A stretch of DNA of 64,000 nucleotides from Commensalibacter papalotli (ex Servin-Garciduenas et al. 2014) (GCF_000527695.1 NZ_ATSX01000001.1:806001-870000), one strand, 5' to 3'. Shown: positions 1 through 9,911, counted from the stretch's first letter. Notes: a model not told the origin generated them from the sequence alone. Translations and numbers: made by a program.

Positions 1-1274
1 GGATTGGGTTTCCCATTTAAAATTACGCCTGCAATCGGTATATGATATTTTCTTATAACCTCAAGAGTTAGTAATGTATGATTTAAAGTCCCAAGTTCAG
101 TTCTGGCTACAATAATTACAGGTAAATTTATTTTCTTCATAAGCTGGATCATAAACTGATATTCAGCAATTGGTACTAATGCCCCCCCTGCGCCTTCAAC
201 AATATAAGGCTGATCGTGAAATGATAATGAAAGGTCCAATTGCTCAATATCTAATATGATATTTTCTCGCTCGGCAGCTTCTTCTGGCGAAAATGGCTCT
301 TGAAGCTCTATCAAAGGGGTAATGACTTGCTGATCTGATAACATTGCAAGCTGCTGAACAGTTTTTGTATCCCCTTGATCACAATTTAATCCCGTTTGAA
401 TTGGCTTCCAATATTTAGCATTTAAAACTTTGGTCAAACATGCTGAAACAAAACTTTTTCCGACATCTGTATCTGTTCCCGTTACAAAAAAACCTTTGGC
501 TGAAAAACGTTTAAAGTAACCAAAAGCAACCTGATAAGTTGTATATCCATAATCACTGTTGAATTTGATAATAACCTTGCGTAGTTGTCCCGCTGATAAG
601 GAATGATGAGATGCCAAAGATGTATGCGCACCAATGCAACGTAGCTCTTTGATAAATTCAAGACCATCTGGAATAGAATCAATAATACTTTCGGTCTCCC
701 AATAACCGCCACCAGTTAAAGTTGGCCAATAGGATTCTAACTTATCTAATTTGGGATAAGATTGAAGTGGACAAGAATAATCATAATGATCGTAGATGGC
801 TCTCCACTCTTCAAAGCTTTCTTGAGCCAAAGTCGAACAAAGCAATACACCATTAGGGTTCAAAAAATCAGTTATTCTCTGTAAAGCACCTTTTAAATCT
901 TCAAACCATTGAAATGCTAGGCTGGAGCAAATCAAATCAAAAGATTGATCAAGTTGGAGAGCTTCGCCGTCCATAATTTTAAACTGAACATTTGAATATT
1001 TTTTTTCAAACTTGGCTTTTGTTCGCTCAACCATCTTCGGAGAAATATCAGTAATTACAAATTTTGCTTTGGGAAATAACTCTAATAAATATTGTGTAAG
1101 TAATCCTGTTCCACAACCGATCTCAAGAATCAATAAAGGTTGGCTTGGATCAAAATTGAGTTCCTTTATATAGGAAACCAATCGTTTCACTACTGTTTTT
1201 TGAATTTTAGCTGATTGCTCATATGAATCAGCTTGATTAAAAGAGTGAATGATTTTTTGCTTATTATAATTCAT
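1..1274 (-). CDS. bioC-bioD: Fused malonyl-ACP O-methyltransferase / dethiobiotin synthetase (BioC-BioD), 3' end outside window
   Basis: One uninterrupted reading frame runs from the ATG at 1274 to the window edge. Residues 1-~260 are a SAM-dependent methyltransferase (motif LEIGCGTG near 50, then DISPKM) ending in the BioC-like tail YQVAFGYFKRF. From residue 264 the same frame reads VTGTDTDVGKSF, the P-loop that normally starts BioD, followed by KPIQTG and VEGAGGALVP. BioC methylates malonyl-ACP so that fatty-acid synthesis can build pimeloyl-ACP; BioD closes the ureido ring of dethiobiotin. No stop or start separates the two halves, so this is a true in-frame fusion. The start overlaps the end of the upstream esterase by 11 nt, so it is the third gene of a bioF-esterase-bioCD operon. 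The stop codon is not in the window. Confidence 0.93.
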   Translation of the reverse strand, partial: MNYNKQKIIHSFNQADSYEQSAKIQKTVVKRLVSYIKELNFDPSQPLLILEIGCGTGLLTQYLLELFPKAKFVITDISPKMVERTKAKFEKKYSNVQFKIMDGEALQLDQSFDLICSSLAFQWFEDLKGALQRITDFLNPNGVLLCSTLAQESFEEWRAIYDHYDYSCPLQSYPKLDKLESYWPTLTGGGYWETESIIDSIPDGLEFIKELRCIGAHTSLASHHSLSAGQLRKVIIKFNSDYGYTTYQVAFGYFKRFSAKGFFVTGTDTDVGKSFVSACLTKVLNAKYWKPIQTGLNCDQGDTKTVQQLAMLSDQQVITPLIELQEPFSPEEAAERENIILDIEQLDLSLSFHDQPYIVEGAGGALVPIAEYQFMIQLMKKINLPVIIVARTELGTLNHTLLTLEVIRKYHIPIAGVILNGKPN

Positions 1275-1947
1275 TTGATATGAGGGTATTCCTGATGATT
1301 GAAGCGCATAATTCAGGTTTTTTTATTGGTAGTATATGCGTTTTGTCTTCTATCCATTGAATGGGTTGATTTTTAAAAGAGTGGCTTGTCATTTCCTTTG
1401 AAACAACAGGATCGTGATCCGAAGCAATAACCGTCAATCTATTCTGAATAGTTGATAAACATGATCGAAAATCATCCTTTTCTAGCCATTCCAGTCCTAT
1501 TTTAAGCTGCTCTATATTCAAAATTAATGATGGTGTTTGATGATACTGACATTGTTCATAAAACTGAGATAAAACTGCCGAACTGTCTTTTTCAATATTT
1601 TTAGACATGCGCTGTAAAATACGTAAAGGAACACCGGAAGCGAAATCATCCGCTTTTGAAAAACGCAAGAAACCATTTATCGCGACATAATGATAGAATT
1701 TAAGAGGGAATTGTTTAAGTAGATATATAAACCCTAAAGAATGCCCTATGGCTATTATATTATCTTGATTTTCTTGAATTATTAGTAATGCTTTGTCAGA
1801 TGTCACCTGATTGTCAAGATATCCCAGATCTATATAATCAATAGTAAAACCTTGAAATAAATTCGCAACAGGTTTCCAAAACTCTTTAGAAAATCCCCAA
1901 CCATGTGCAAATAATAAACGATATTTTGAACTCATCTGCTTTTCCAT
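1264..1947 (-). CDS. Alpha/beta hydrolase, probable pimeloyl-ACP methyl ester esterase (BioH-like)
   Basis: This 227-residue alpha/beta hydrolase has the oxyanion-side motif HGWGFSKEFW near the N-terminus, the nucleophile elbow GHSLG, a late Asp in SDHDP and a C-terminal His in THILP, giving a complete Ser-Asp-His set. It lies between bioF and bioC and overlaps both (16 nt and 11 nt). That position and the HGWG start match the esterases (BioH, BioG and relatives) that release pimeloyl-ACP from its methyl ester and so end the BioC-dependent phase of pimelate synthesis. It is shorter than E. coli BioH (256 aa) and I cannot assign it to one of the named, non-orthologous families, so no symbol is given. 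M1 or M5 could be the start. Confidence 0.8.
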   Translation of the reverse strand: MEKQMSSKYRLLFAHGWGFSKEFWKPVANLFQGFTIDYIDLGYLDNQVTSDKALLIIQENQDNIIAIGHSLGFIYLLKQFPLKFYHYVAINGFLRFSKADDFASGVPLRILQRMSKNIEKDSSAVLSQFYEQCQYHQTPSLILNIEQLKIGLEWLEKDDFRSCLSTIQNRLTVIASDHDPVVSKEMTSHSFKNQPIQWIEDKTHILPIKKPELCASIIRNTLISNEL

Positions 1948-3119
1948 AAAGAGGGCTTTTGCTTGATCAATATATTAATTTTATCAAGTAGATATTCAAT
2001 ATCTTTTGACTGGTGAGCTGCACTTAGGGTTAAACGTAAACGACTGCTATGTGCAGGGACCGTTGGAGGACGAATAGGCATAACCCATAATTTTTCTTGT
2101 TTTAGTAATTTTGTAATCTCCAACGCATTTTCTGCTGAGCCTACAATCAAAGGTATAATTTGAGAAACCGTATCCCCTGTATTAATTCCCCACAAAGATA
2201 ATTGCTGTTTTACATATTGCCACCGCTGTTTTAAATAAGCACGCTCTTTATCTAATAAAGGCATGAGCTCTAGTGAAGCAGCAATACTGCCATTAACTGC
2301 AGGGGGTAAAGAGGTTGTATGAATAAATCCAGAGCAAAAATTAACCAACCAATCACATAATGCTTTGGACCCTGCGATATATGCACCAAAGCTTCCCCAG
2401 GCTTTGCTGAAGGTACCCATTGTTAAATCAGCATAAGTTGGTGCCAACCCCTGCCCTTGCGCTCCTAGGACCCCTGTAGCATGTGCATCATCAAGAAACA
2501 AAAAAGCATAATGCTCATCGGCCAATCGTCTTAGGCTTTTTAAATCTGCTTGATCGCCATCCATACTAAATATTGTTTCAGTAATAATTAATTTGCTGCC
2601 ATCTAAATCTTTAAGAGAATCTAAACGTTGTTGAAGATGATTCATATCATTATGACGAAATCTGATTTGCTTGCCTTGACCTGCTTTACATCCATAATGC
2701 AAGCTTGCATGATTAAGCTTGTCCGTAATAACGTAAACAGGCTTTGGTAAATTTTCTATTAAACAAGCAATTACAGCAACATTTGCTTGCCAACCAGAAG
2801 CAAAGACCAGAGCGGCTTCGGTTCCTAAAAACTGGGCAAGTTGTGTTTCGATAGCTTGATGGCACGATGTATGTCCTGTAATCAACCGAGAAGCAGCAGA
2901 ACCCGTGCCATATTTAGCAACACACTCTTGGCTTTTTTGTAGCAATTCTGGATGAAAAGACAGACCTAGATAATCATTACTGGAAAAATTAAGGTATTTC
3001 TGCCCTTGAACTTGGATTTGAACTGAGCTAGCCACGTCAATTGGTGTCAGCTTTCTGCGAAACCCCTCTTCTTCACGTTTTGATAAAGCTTCTTGAAAAA
3101 AATTGTCAAATTGGTTCAT
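1932..3119 (-). CDS. bioF: 8-amino-7-oxononanoate synthase
   Basis: PLP-dependent alpha-oxoamine synthase that condenses pimeloyl-ACP with L-alanine to form KAPA, the first bicyclic-precursor step of biotin synthesis. From the ATG at 3119 it is 395 aa. Recognisable parts are FSSNDYLGL (46-54), GTGSAASRLITG (71-82), the PLP-stacking His in LNHASLH (135-141), the PLP Asp in FLDDAHATGVLG (208-219) and the Schiff-base Lys239 in GTFSKAWGSFG. The frame extends upstream to 3209 but those extra 30 residues have no counterpart in the family and would overlap bioA, so I use 3119. First gene of the minus-strand bio operon; it diverges from bioA. Confidence 0.96.
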   Translation of the reverse strand: MNQFDNFFQEALSKREEEGFRRKLTPIDVASSVQIQVQGQKYLNFSSNDYLGLSFHPELLQKSQECVAKYGTGSAASRLITGHTSCHQAIETQLAQFLGTEAALVFASGWQANVAVIACLIENLPKPVYVITDKLNHASLHYGCKAGQGKQIRFRHNDMNHLQQRLDSLKDLDGSKLIITETIFSMDGDQADLKSLRRLADEHYAFLFLDDAHATGVLGAQGQGLAPTYADLTMGTFSKAWGSFGAYIAGSKALCDWLVNFCSGFIHTTSLPPAVNGSIAASLELMPLLDKERAYLKQRWQYVKQQLSLWGINTGDTVSQIIPLIVGSAENALEITKLLKQEKLWVMPIRPPTVPAHSSRLRLTLSAAHQSKDIEYLLDKINILIKQKPSLWKSR

Positions 3120-3196
3120 AAAAATAATCTGTTTGAGTTCACTATTAAATATCGTTAATTTTAATTTTCTATCCCTTCCTTTTATATGCAAAGAAA

Positions 3197-4444
3197 ATGT
3201 CTGGTTCAATGCTTAAAAATATCTGGCTTCCTTATACTCAAATGCAAACTTGTAATAATCCTATCGTTGCTGAACTTACAAAGGGCTGCAAAATTACTTT
3301 ACGTGATGGAACAGAACTCATTGACGGCATCGCCTCGTGGTGGACAGCCTGTCATGGCTATAACCATTCCTATATTGCCGAACAAGTCCAAAAACAGCTA
3401 TATAAAATGCCTCATATTATGTTTGGAGGGATTATTCATGAACCTGCCATTAAATTATCAGCAAAGCTTGCCAGTTTATTGCCTGGTGATTTGAACAAAG
3501 TTTTCTTTACAGAATCAGGATCTGTTTCTGTTGAAGTTGCTATGAAAATGGCTATTCAATTTTGGTTAAACCAAAACCATTTAAAAAAAACCAAAATTCT
3601 CTCTTTTTATGGTGGCTATCATGGAGATACAATGGCAACCATGGCTGTTTGCGATCCTGATGAAGGAATGCACCAATTATTTCAAGGAATTTTACCGCAT
3701 CAGCATATTATCGCGCTACCTAAAACCAAACAGCTACAACAAGAATTTATTGCTTTCCTTGAAAAATACCATCATGAAATTGCTGCTATTTTAATAGAGC
3801 CATTAGTTCAAGGGGCTGGAGGTATGTTAATTCATGACCCTGAATTACTGATGTTTCTACGTAAGCAAGCTGATCATTTTAATATTCTTCTTATTTTCGA
3901 TGAAATTTTTACAGGTTTAGGACGCACAGGCAGCCTATTCGCATGTAACCAAGCAAATGTCGTGCCAGATATTATAACTTTGTCCAAAGCACTCAGTGGA
4001 GGCACTATGGCCTTGGCTGCCACTATTGCGAGAGAACATATTTTTAATGGTTTTTTATCTGATAAGGAAAATCATGCGTTGATGCATGGACCAACCTTTA
4101 TGGCAAATCCCTTAGCCTGCGCCTGTGCTATTGCATCTTTAGAATTATTTGATCAATATGATTGGAAAAATAATGTTAAAAATATAGAGTTACAAATGAC
4201 TGCCGAGTTAGAAGTATGTCGTAAACTCGATATTGTCAAAGATGTTCGGGTCAAAGGTGCCATTGGTGTTGTCGAGTTACATAAGATTAAAAATATTAAT
4301 CTGTTAAAAAATAGATTACTAGACCATAAAGTATGGATCAGACCTTTTGGAGATATTATCTACTTAACCCCATCTTTTACCATTACAACTGCTGAGTTAA
4401 CTAAGTTAACTCAGGCAATTGTTCATACATTATTTTATGGGTAA
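3197..4444 (+). CDS. bioA: Adenosylmethionine-8-amino-7-oxononanoate aminotransferase
   Basis: Class III aminotransferase that converts KAPA to DAPA using S-adenosylmethionine as amino donor. The 415 residues include IASWWTACHGYNH (45-57), typical of BioA rather than generic class III enzymes, FTESGSVSVEVAMK (104-117), YGGYHGDT (138-145), the PLP Asp in FDEIFTGLGRTG (234-245) and the Schiff-base Lys264 in TLSKALSGG. An alternative start (MLKNIWLPYTQ) is at 3209. It diverges from bioF across about 77 nt, in which I see no clear palindromic operator for BioR or BirA. With bioF and bioC-bioD the window supplies every late step except biotin synthase (bioB), which must lie elsewhere. Confidence 0.96.
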   Translation: MSGSMLKNIWLPYTQMQTCNNPIVAELTKGCKITLRDGTELIDGIASWWTACHGYNHSYIAEQVQKQLYKMPHIMFGGIIHEPAIKLSAKLASLLPGDLNKVFFTESGSVSVEVAMKMAIQFWLNQNHLKKTKILSFYGGYHGDTMATMAVCDPDEGMHQLFQGILPHQHIIALPKTKQLQQEFIAFLEKYHHEIAAILIEPLVQGAGGMLIHDPELLMFLRKQADHFNILLIFDEIFTGLGRTGSLFACNQANVVPDIITLSKALSGGTMALAATIAREHIFNGFLSDKENHALMHGPTFMANPLACACAIASLELFDQYDWKNNVKNIELQMTAELEVCRKLDIVKDVRVKGAIGVVELHKIKNINLLKNRLLDHKVWIRPFGDIIYLTPSFTITTAELTKLTQAIVHTLFYG

Positions 4445-4448
4445 AATT

Positions 4449-5141
4449 TTAATTTGCGTTTTTCTGAGCTGGAGTATCGTCTCGTTGTGGCTCAGAAGAT
4501 GTATTTTGTGTTTTGGCGGATTTTTCTGATTTGTGGGAATCTTTAATAACAGATACTTTCCCAGTTGAGCTGATTACCGTACTAGTGCCATCTCCATTAG
4601 GTATAATAATAGGTTTATTATTCGTATCTTTTTCAATATATTTAGGAGCATGATCATCAATATGATCAGGCAAGATACCACCATTACTACTACCAAAACC
4701 ACCTGATTTATTTATAGTAGCACCATTTTTAATTTGATTTTTTTCACCAGCGGTTAAATCCCCATCTTCTGGAAAATCAGATGGTAAAGTATGATTTGTG
4801 CCCTGTTCATGTTTTACAACATCCTCATCCGCACCAAATGCGTGGCTATAATCAGATAATGAAAAAGATTGTTCATCATTGGCAACATCACTTAATGTAG
4901 GCAATGCAGGCGGACGGGAGGGCCATATATTTCCACTTTGAGGAAGAATCGGAGTTGATGTTACCATTTGACCCCGAGCTTTCATCATATTTTCAGAATC
5001 TCCTTTTGGTGCTTCAGGGTTATCACTCCCAGGAAGCCTCACTGTATCATCTAAAAAACGATCAAACCCGGAGCAACCACTAAGTAATAACACCGTTGCC
5101 ATAAGAGCAGCATGTCTGCGCATCCATAGCCTCCAACTCAT
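4449..5141 (-). CDS. Predicted lipoprotein of unknown function
   Basis: A 230-residue protein whose N-terminus (two Arg, a hydrophobic run, then lipobox LLSGC ending near residue 23) predicts lipidation and export to the periplasmic face of a membrane. The mature part is low-complexity and hydrophilic, rich in Ser, Asp, Asn, Lys and Pro, with no domain I recognise. It could be an envelope-spanning or peptidoglycan-associated linker. Its stop codon lies 4 nt past that of convergent bioA. M7 is an alternative start, but the GGAGG before it is only 2 nt from the ATG, so M1 is kept. Not recognised as a named family. Confidence 0.7.
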   Translation of the reverse strand: MSWRLWMRRHAALMATVLLLSGCSGFDRFLDDTVRLPGSDNPEAPKGDSENMMKARGQMVTSTPILPQSGNIWPSRPPALPTLSDVANDEQSFSLSDYSHAFGADEDVVKHEQGTNHTLPSDFPEDGDLTAGEKNQIKNGATINKSGGFGSSNGGILPDHIDDHAPKYIEKDTNNKPIIIPNGDGTSTVISSTGKVSVIKDSHKSEKSAKTQNTSSEPQRDDTPAQKNAN

Positions 5142-5223
5142 AATTAAACCAAAACAGGTTGCAATTTGCCTTTAAAGCGAAAAAATCTCAAGTAAAAAAT
5201 GATTATAAATATATCAAAATTAA

Positions 5224-5793
5224 TTATTTATTAACAAATTTAAATCCAGTCTTAATGTAACCCCAGCCAGTTATAATTGTTAAAATAGCGGAAATCCATA
5301 ACAATATTGATCCGATAATGCTGACAGGAAACCAACTGATACCCAACATTTTAGCGCTCGTATCACCTGCTAGTAAAAATCCCAGTGCAACCATTTGAAA
5401 AGTTGTTTTCCATTTCGACAATTTTGTTACAGGTAATCCCACTTGAGCTGTTGCTAAAAACTCTCTTAATCCACTTACCAAGATTTCACGCGAAAGAATC
5501 ACCATTGCTGGAATAATTCCACCATAGGGTAAGCGTGCATAAGCAGCCATCACAATTAACAAAATTCCTACCAGCAGTTTATCTGCAATAGGATCTAACA
5601 TTCGGCCCATTTCAGAAAGTTGCTGCCATGCACGTGCAAGTTTACCATCAAGATAATCTGTTATCCCTGCAAAAATAAACAAAATACAAGCAATCAAATC
5701 AGTCATAGGACGGCCAACCATTACCAAAATAGCCAATATGGGAATGATTAGTATGCGCGATAAGGTCAAACAATTCGGTAAATTAAAGAACAT
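5224..5793 (-). CDS. pgsA: CDP-diacylglycerol-glycerol-3-phosphate 3-phosphatidyltransferase
   Basis: Integral membrane enzyme of phospholipid synthesis that transfers phosphatidyl from CDP-diacylglycerol to glycerol-3-phosphate, the committed step to phosphatidylglycerol and cardiolipin. The CDP-alcohol phosphotransferase signature is complete: D46, D49-G50, A53-R54, G63, D67 and D71, with canonical spacing. Hydrophobic segments flank it on both sides and length (189 aa) is typical. The start (MFFNLPNCLTLSRI) is the usual PgsA beginning. It lies 110 nt downstream of the uvrC stop on the same strand; the spacer is AT-rich and may hold its promoter. Confidence 0.95.
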   Translation of the reverse strand: MFFNLPNCLTLSRILIIPILAILVMVGRPMTDLIACILFIFAGITDYLDGKLARAWQQLSEMGRMLDPIADKLLVGILLIVMAAYARLPYGGIIPAMVILSREILVSGLREFLATAQVGLPVTKLSKWKTTFQMVALGFLLAGDTSAKMLGISWFPVSIIGSILLWISAILTIITGWGYIKTGFKFVNK

Positions 5794-5903
5794 AATTTTC
5801 GCAAACGTAAGCTGAGGTGTATGGAATATATAAGATATTTTATATACTTATACGTTATTTAAGAAAAAAATCATATAACAAATCTATAATTTTATACTTA
5901 AAA

Positions 5904-7814
5904 CTATTCAGAGCGAAAATGCCCATAAATCACCTCTGCTAGTGTTTGATTAATCCCTGGAATAGCGGTAATATCAGATAAACTGGCAGCCTTCACAGCT
6001 TTTGCTGAGCCAAAATGATTTAATAATAATCGTTTACGGTTTGCCCCTACCCCAGGAATGTCATCTAACTCAGAACGTTGAATAGCTTTGGAGCGTCCAC
6101 TTCGATGCGTAGTAATGGCAAAACGATGGGCCTCGTCACGTAATCTTTGTAGATAATATAATACGGGATCTTGAATAGCTAGTTGAAAAGGTTCTTGATC
6201 CTTTGTGAAAAACCATTCTCTACCAGCATTACGATCTTTACCTTTCGCTATACATATCAGTTTTATGTCAGTAATTTCAAGTTCAGTTAAAATAGAATCT
6301 ACTGCTGAGAATTGGCCTGCACCCCCATCAATTAATAATATATCAGGCCAATTTTCTCGGTCTGTATTCTTACCTTTAGCAAAACGCCTGGAAAAGACTT
6401 CTCTCATCATACCAAAATCATCTCCAGGAGAAATTGAGGATTTAATACTAAATTTTCTATACGCCGATTTGTTAAATCCATCAGGTCCAGCTACAACCAT
6501 CACTCCATAAGCATGACTGCCCATCATATGACTGTTATCATAAATCTCAATTCGTTTAGGTATGTGCTCTAAATTAAATAACGCTTTGACTTGTCCAAGT
6601 AGTTTTTGTTGAGTTCCTGTTTCTGCTAATTTTCGCTCTAATGCCCCTTTGGCATTATCTTCAGCATGAGTAATAACTGCTTTTTTCTCGCCTTTTTGTG
6701 GTAATGATAACGTAACTTTATACCCAGCTTTCAAAGATAAAGCTTCGCTCATCAAGGATAATTCAGACAAACCAATATTTAATAAAATTTGCTGAGGTGG
6801 AGGCTTGTTTTCATAAAATTGTCCAAGAAAAGCCGAAATAATTTCCTCAGCAGACTGCCCTTCAATTTGTGTAGGGAAAAAAGCCCTATTCCCATTATTT
6901 CTGCCGCCTCTAATAAAAAACACTTGAATACAACAGCTATCACTAAGTTGGTATAAGGCTATAATATCGGCATCCATAATAGAAGCAGGATTAACAACAC
7001 CACTGCTTTGCACATAGGTAAAAGCTCGAATGCGATCTCGCAAGACAGCTGCACGTTCATAATCCATTTCTGATGCAGCCTTTTCCATTTCCTCGGCTAG
7101 TTGTTGTTGAATAGAAACTGTTTGACCAGATAAAAACAATCTTGCCTGCTCAACGAGGTGAGTGTATTCAGATGGTGATATACGGTCATCACAAGGGCCT
7201 GCACAGCGTTTGATTTGATAAAGCAAGCATGGTCGTGTGCGTGAATTAAAAACGCTGTCTGTGCACGTTCTAAGCAAGAATATCTTTTGCAGTAATTCAA
7301 GAGTTTGATTAACCGCCCAAACAGAGGCAAAAGGCCCCCAATATTCATTAGTTCTAGTAACCTTGCCTCGTTGTTTATCAATTCTGGGCCATTCGTCTTT
7401 ACTCATAACTAACCAAGGATATGTTTTATCGTCACGTAATAAAATATTATAACGTGGTTTGAAGCTTTTAATTAAATTTGCTTCTAACAATAATGCTTCA
7501 GCCTCTGTATAAGTCGTAATAATTTCCATAGAAACAGTTTGTTGAACCATTCTACGGATACGATCAGACAATCGAGACAGATGTGTATAAGAAATCACAC
7601 GTTTTTTTAAATTTTTTGCTTTGCCAACATATAAAACCTCTCCAGCTTTGTTAATCATACGATATACCCCAGCATCTGAAGGCATTGTTTCTAATGCTTG
7701 TTTAATCGCAAACACACCTTCGACAGGTGTAAGAGATGAATTAGGCTTGTTATTCATATAAAAGCTCTTTGTTACATTTTCATTATAGTAAGGTTTAGCT
7801 TTGTTTTCTAACAT
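5904..7814 (-). CDS. uvrC: Excinuclease ABC subunit C
   Basis: Nuclease subunit of nucleotide excision repair; makes both incisions around UvrB-bound DNA damage. The 636 residues show the GIY-YIG domain (GVY at 49-51, [11 protein letters not shown] at 62-72), the cysteine-containing segment found in many UvrC proteins, a UVR UvrB-binding segment ([19 protein letters not shown]), the RNase H-like C-terminal nuclease ([19 protein letters not shown]) and tandem helix-hairpin-helix motifs ([30 protein letters not shown]). The start may be 7814 (with GGAG upstream) or the internal ATG at 7757 (MNNKPN). The first 30 or so residues are not conserved in the family. Confidence 0.96.
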   Translation of the reverse strand: MLENKAKPYYNENVTKSFYMNNKPNSSLTPVEGVFAIKQALETMPSDAGVYRMINKAGEVLYVGKAKNLKKRVISYTHLSRLSDRIRRMVQQTVSMEIITTYTEAEALLLEANLIKSFKPRYNILLRDDKTYPWLVMSKDEWPRIDKQRGKVTRTNEYWGPFASVWAVNQTLELLQKIFLLRTCTDSVFNSRTRPCLLYQIKRCAGPCDDRISPSEYTHLVEQARLFLSGQTVSIQQQLAEEMEKAASEMDYERAAVLRDRIRAFTYVQSSGVVNPASIMDADIIALYQLSDSCCIQVFFIRGGRNNGNRAFFPTQIEGQSAEEIISAFLGQFYENKPPPQQILLNIGLSELSLMSEALSLKAGYKVTLSLPQKGEKKAVITHAEDNAKGALERKLAETGTQQKLLGQVKALFNLEHIPKRIEIYDNSHMMGSHAYGVMVVAGPDGFNKSAYRKFSIKSSISPGDDFGMMREVFSRRFAKGKNTDRENWPDILLIDGGAGQFSAVDSILTELEITDIKLICIAKGKDRNAGREWFFTKDQEPFQLAIQDPVLYYLQRLRDEAHRFAITTHRSGRSKAIQRSELDDIPGVGANRKRLLLNHFGSAKAVKAASLSDITAIPGINQTLAEVIYGHFRSE

Positions 7815-8156
7815 TTATTTTAGTTCTCCACTGTTTCTGTGGATAACTATAGGGATGAATATTCAATATAGTGATCTAATGGGCAGTTTATCAAGCTCTA
7901 TCATGTATTGCCTAAAAATTAATCATATTTGTTAACATATTGTTTTTAAAGTATTTTTATAAAAAATTGAAACGACCTTAATAATAAATAACTTGACATT
8001 ATGCACACCTTTCCTAAAAAAATAAATTGATGAAAATAGTGGACAAAATTAAATAAATATCTAAAAAATTCTTTTAAAAAAGAATAAATTTCTTTATAAC
8101 AACTTTATATTTTCCACCATATATCTTCTATTTACTCTATCATTGAAAATAAAATA
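7815..8156. other. AT-rich intergenic region between divergent uvrC and xthA, with one DnaA-box-like site
   Basis: No gene is visible. The stretch is very AT-rich with many A and T runs and must contain the divergent promoters of uvrC and xthA. At 7838-7846 it holds TGTGGATAA, the exact complement of the consensus DnaA box TTATCCACA, and a looser match (GTGGACAAA) near 8040. This is too little to call a replication origin. Confidence 0.5.
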
Positions 8157-8963
8157 ATGCGTATTATTAGCTGGAACATTAACTCTTTAAGATTACGATT
8201 GCCTTTATTAAAAGAACTTATTGATTTGGCTAACCCTGATATTATTTGCTTACAGGAAACAAAAGTACCAGATAATTTATTTCCTCAAGAAGATATAAAA
8301 GCACTTGGATATCCATATATCGCCTATAAAGGAATGAAAAGTTACAATGGGATCTGCATTTTATCTAAACATTCTTTTGAAATCAGTCCATCATCTAAAA
8401 ACTGGTGTAATCAAGAGGATTGCCGTCATTTAGCTGTTGATTTTCATTTTGAAGGAAAATTGGTTACTTTACATAATTTTTATGTACCCGCTGGTGGAGA
8501 TGAGCCTGACCCTTCTATTAATACTAAATTCGAACATAAACTGAATTTTCTAAAAGAAACTACGGATTGGTTTAAAAAAAATATAGAAGAAAATAGTATT
8601 CTAGTTGGTGATCTTAATATTGCTCCACTAGAGCATGACGTATGGAGCCACAAACAACTTCTAAAAGTCGTAAGTCATACCCCTATAGAGACGCAAAAAC
8701 TTACAAGTTGGTTAAAAACAGGTTTCATAGATGCAATGCGTGAGATTGTTCCATCTACAGAAAAACTTTATACATGGTGGTCATACAGAAACAAAGATTG
8801 GGAGAAATCTAATAGAGGTCGTCGGTTGGATCATCTATGGATCACCCCTAGCTTGGCTCCATATTTACAAACGATTCAAATTTTTAAAGAAGTCAGAAAC
8901 TGGGAAAAACCTTCAGATCATGTTCCTATTTTATTAGAATTAAAAGAAAATCTTTCTTCTTAG
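8157..8963 (+). CDS. xthA: Exodeoxyribonuclease III / AP endonuclease
   Basis: Base-excision-repair nuclease of the EEP superfamily that cuts 5' of abasic sites and degrades one strand of duplex DNA from the 3' end. The 268 residues carry the family's metal and catalytic positions: N7 in SWNINSLR, E34 in CLQETKVP, the GDLNIAP motif, RLDHLWITP and the final SDHVPILLEL. Length matches ExoIII. The start ATG has no strong Shine-Dalgarno match, but translation begins exactly with the expected MRIISWNINS. Divergent from uvrC, convergent with the response regulator. Confidence 0.95.
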   Translation: MRIISWNINSLRLRLPLLKELIDLANPDIICLQETKVPDNLFPQEDIKALGYPYIAYKGMKSYNGICILSKHSFEISPSSKNWCNQEDCRHLAVDFHFEGKLVTLHNFYVPAGGDEPDPSINTKFEHKLNFLKETTDWFKKNIEENSILVGDLNIAPLEHDVWSHKQLLKVVSHTPIETQKLTSWLKTGFIDAMREIVPSTEKLYTWWSYRNKDWEKSNRGRRLDHLWITPSLAPYLQTIQIFKEVRNWEKPSDHVPILLELKENLSS

Positions 8964-9002
8964 AATAATTTTAAGTGTTCAAGATTTTCTTTTAATATAA
9001 AT

Positions 9003-9722
9003 CTACGAATCTTCTCTTTGTTCTACTGACAAGCTTAACCGATATCCCCCAGCCTCGGTGATTAACAAAGAGACATTTGTAGGATCTGGTTCAATTTTTT
9101 GACGTAAACGATAAATATGTGTTTCAAGGGTATGCGTTGTCACCGCAGAGTTATACCCCCATACCTCATTGAGCAAAACTTGACGTGGCACTGGTCTTGT
9201 GCCTGAACGATATAAAAATTTTAAAATTGCAGCTTCTTTTTCTGTTAATCGAATACGTCGATTAGTTTCATTTTCTTGCAACAACTTTGCTGATGGACGA
9301 AATACATAAGGGCCAATTGCAAAAACAGCATCTTCACTATTTTCAAAAATCCGCATTTGAGCTCTTAATCGTGCTAATAGTTCAGCAATACGAAATGGCT
9401 TTGAAACATAATCATTACCACCAGCATCTAAACCTCGAACAACATCATTTTCCTCATCAGAACCCGTCAGCATAATAATAGGCGTTCTGCACCCTTCTTT
9501 ACGAAGATAAGCACATAAATCACATCCATCACCATCAGGAAGCATAACGTCTAAAATAATTGCATCATAATGTTTGTCTGATTTTAAGATTTTTGTTTTT
9601 GCATCTTCAACAGTATTTGCACCAAAAACCTCAAATTCACCATCTAACTGTAACTGTTCAGATAGTGTTTCGATCAGTTTTGGGTCATCATCAACAACCA
9701 AAATTGGGTGTAATCCAGCCAT
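9003..9722 (-). CDS. OmpR/PhoB-family response regulator (orphan)
   Basis: Two-component transcription factor of 239 aa. The receiver domain (about 5-120) has the acidic pocket DDD (11-13), phospho-acceptor Asp58 in ILDVMLPDGDG, the LTGSD Thr/Ser and Lys in SKPFR. The C-terminal winged helix (about 145-232) has RLTEKEAAILKFL and THTLETHIYRLRQKIE, typical of OmpR/PhoB DNA binding. A TTG codon at 9725 precedes the ATG at 9722; AAGGA lies 9 nt upstream of the ATG, so 9722 is used. No histidine kinase is adjacent, so its partner and target genes cannot be inferred here. It is convergent with xthA. Confidence 0.9.
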   Translation of the reverse strand: MAGLHPILVVDDDPKLIETLSEQLQLDGEFEVFGANTVEDAKTKILKSDKHYDAIILDVMLPDGDGCDLCAYLRKEGCRTPIIMLTGSDEENDVVRGLDAGGNDYVSKPFRIAELLARLRAQMRIFENSEDAVFAIGPYVFRPSAKLLQENETNRRIRLTEKEAAILKFLYRSGTRPVPRQVLLNEVWGYNSAVTTHTLETHIYRLRQKIEPDPTNVSLLITEAGGYRLSLSVEQREDS

Positions 9723-9911
9723 CAAGCATCATCCTTCTGTTTAAAACACACCTGAAACAATTTAACCATTCCTGAGAAATGGTTATAAAGCCATATCAGT
9801 CCTAATATTTAATCAATACTATATTTATTACTTATAATATCATAAAAAAAAAGTTATCATCAGAAAATATTTATTTTAATTAAATAAAAAACTCTAAAAA
9901 AGAAAAGACAT

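Noticed and set aside
482-712. 76-codon open frame on the minus strand
   Set aside because: It is a shadow frame of the fused bioC-bioD gene; its translation has no family pattern and it crosses the junction of the two domains.
3120-3196. Possible BioR or BirA operator between bioF and bioA
   Set aside because: I looked for a palindrome of the TTATxxATAA or TTGTAAACC type and found none of sufficient quality.
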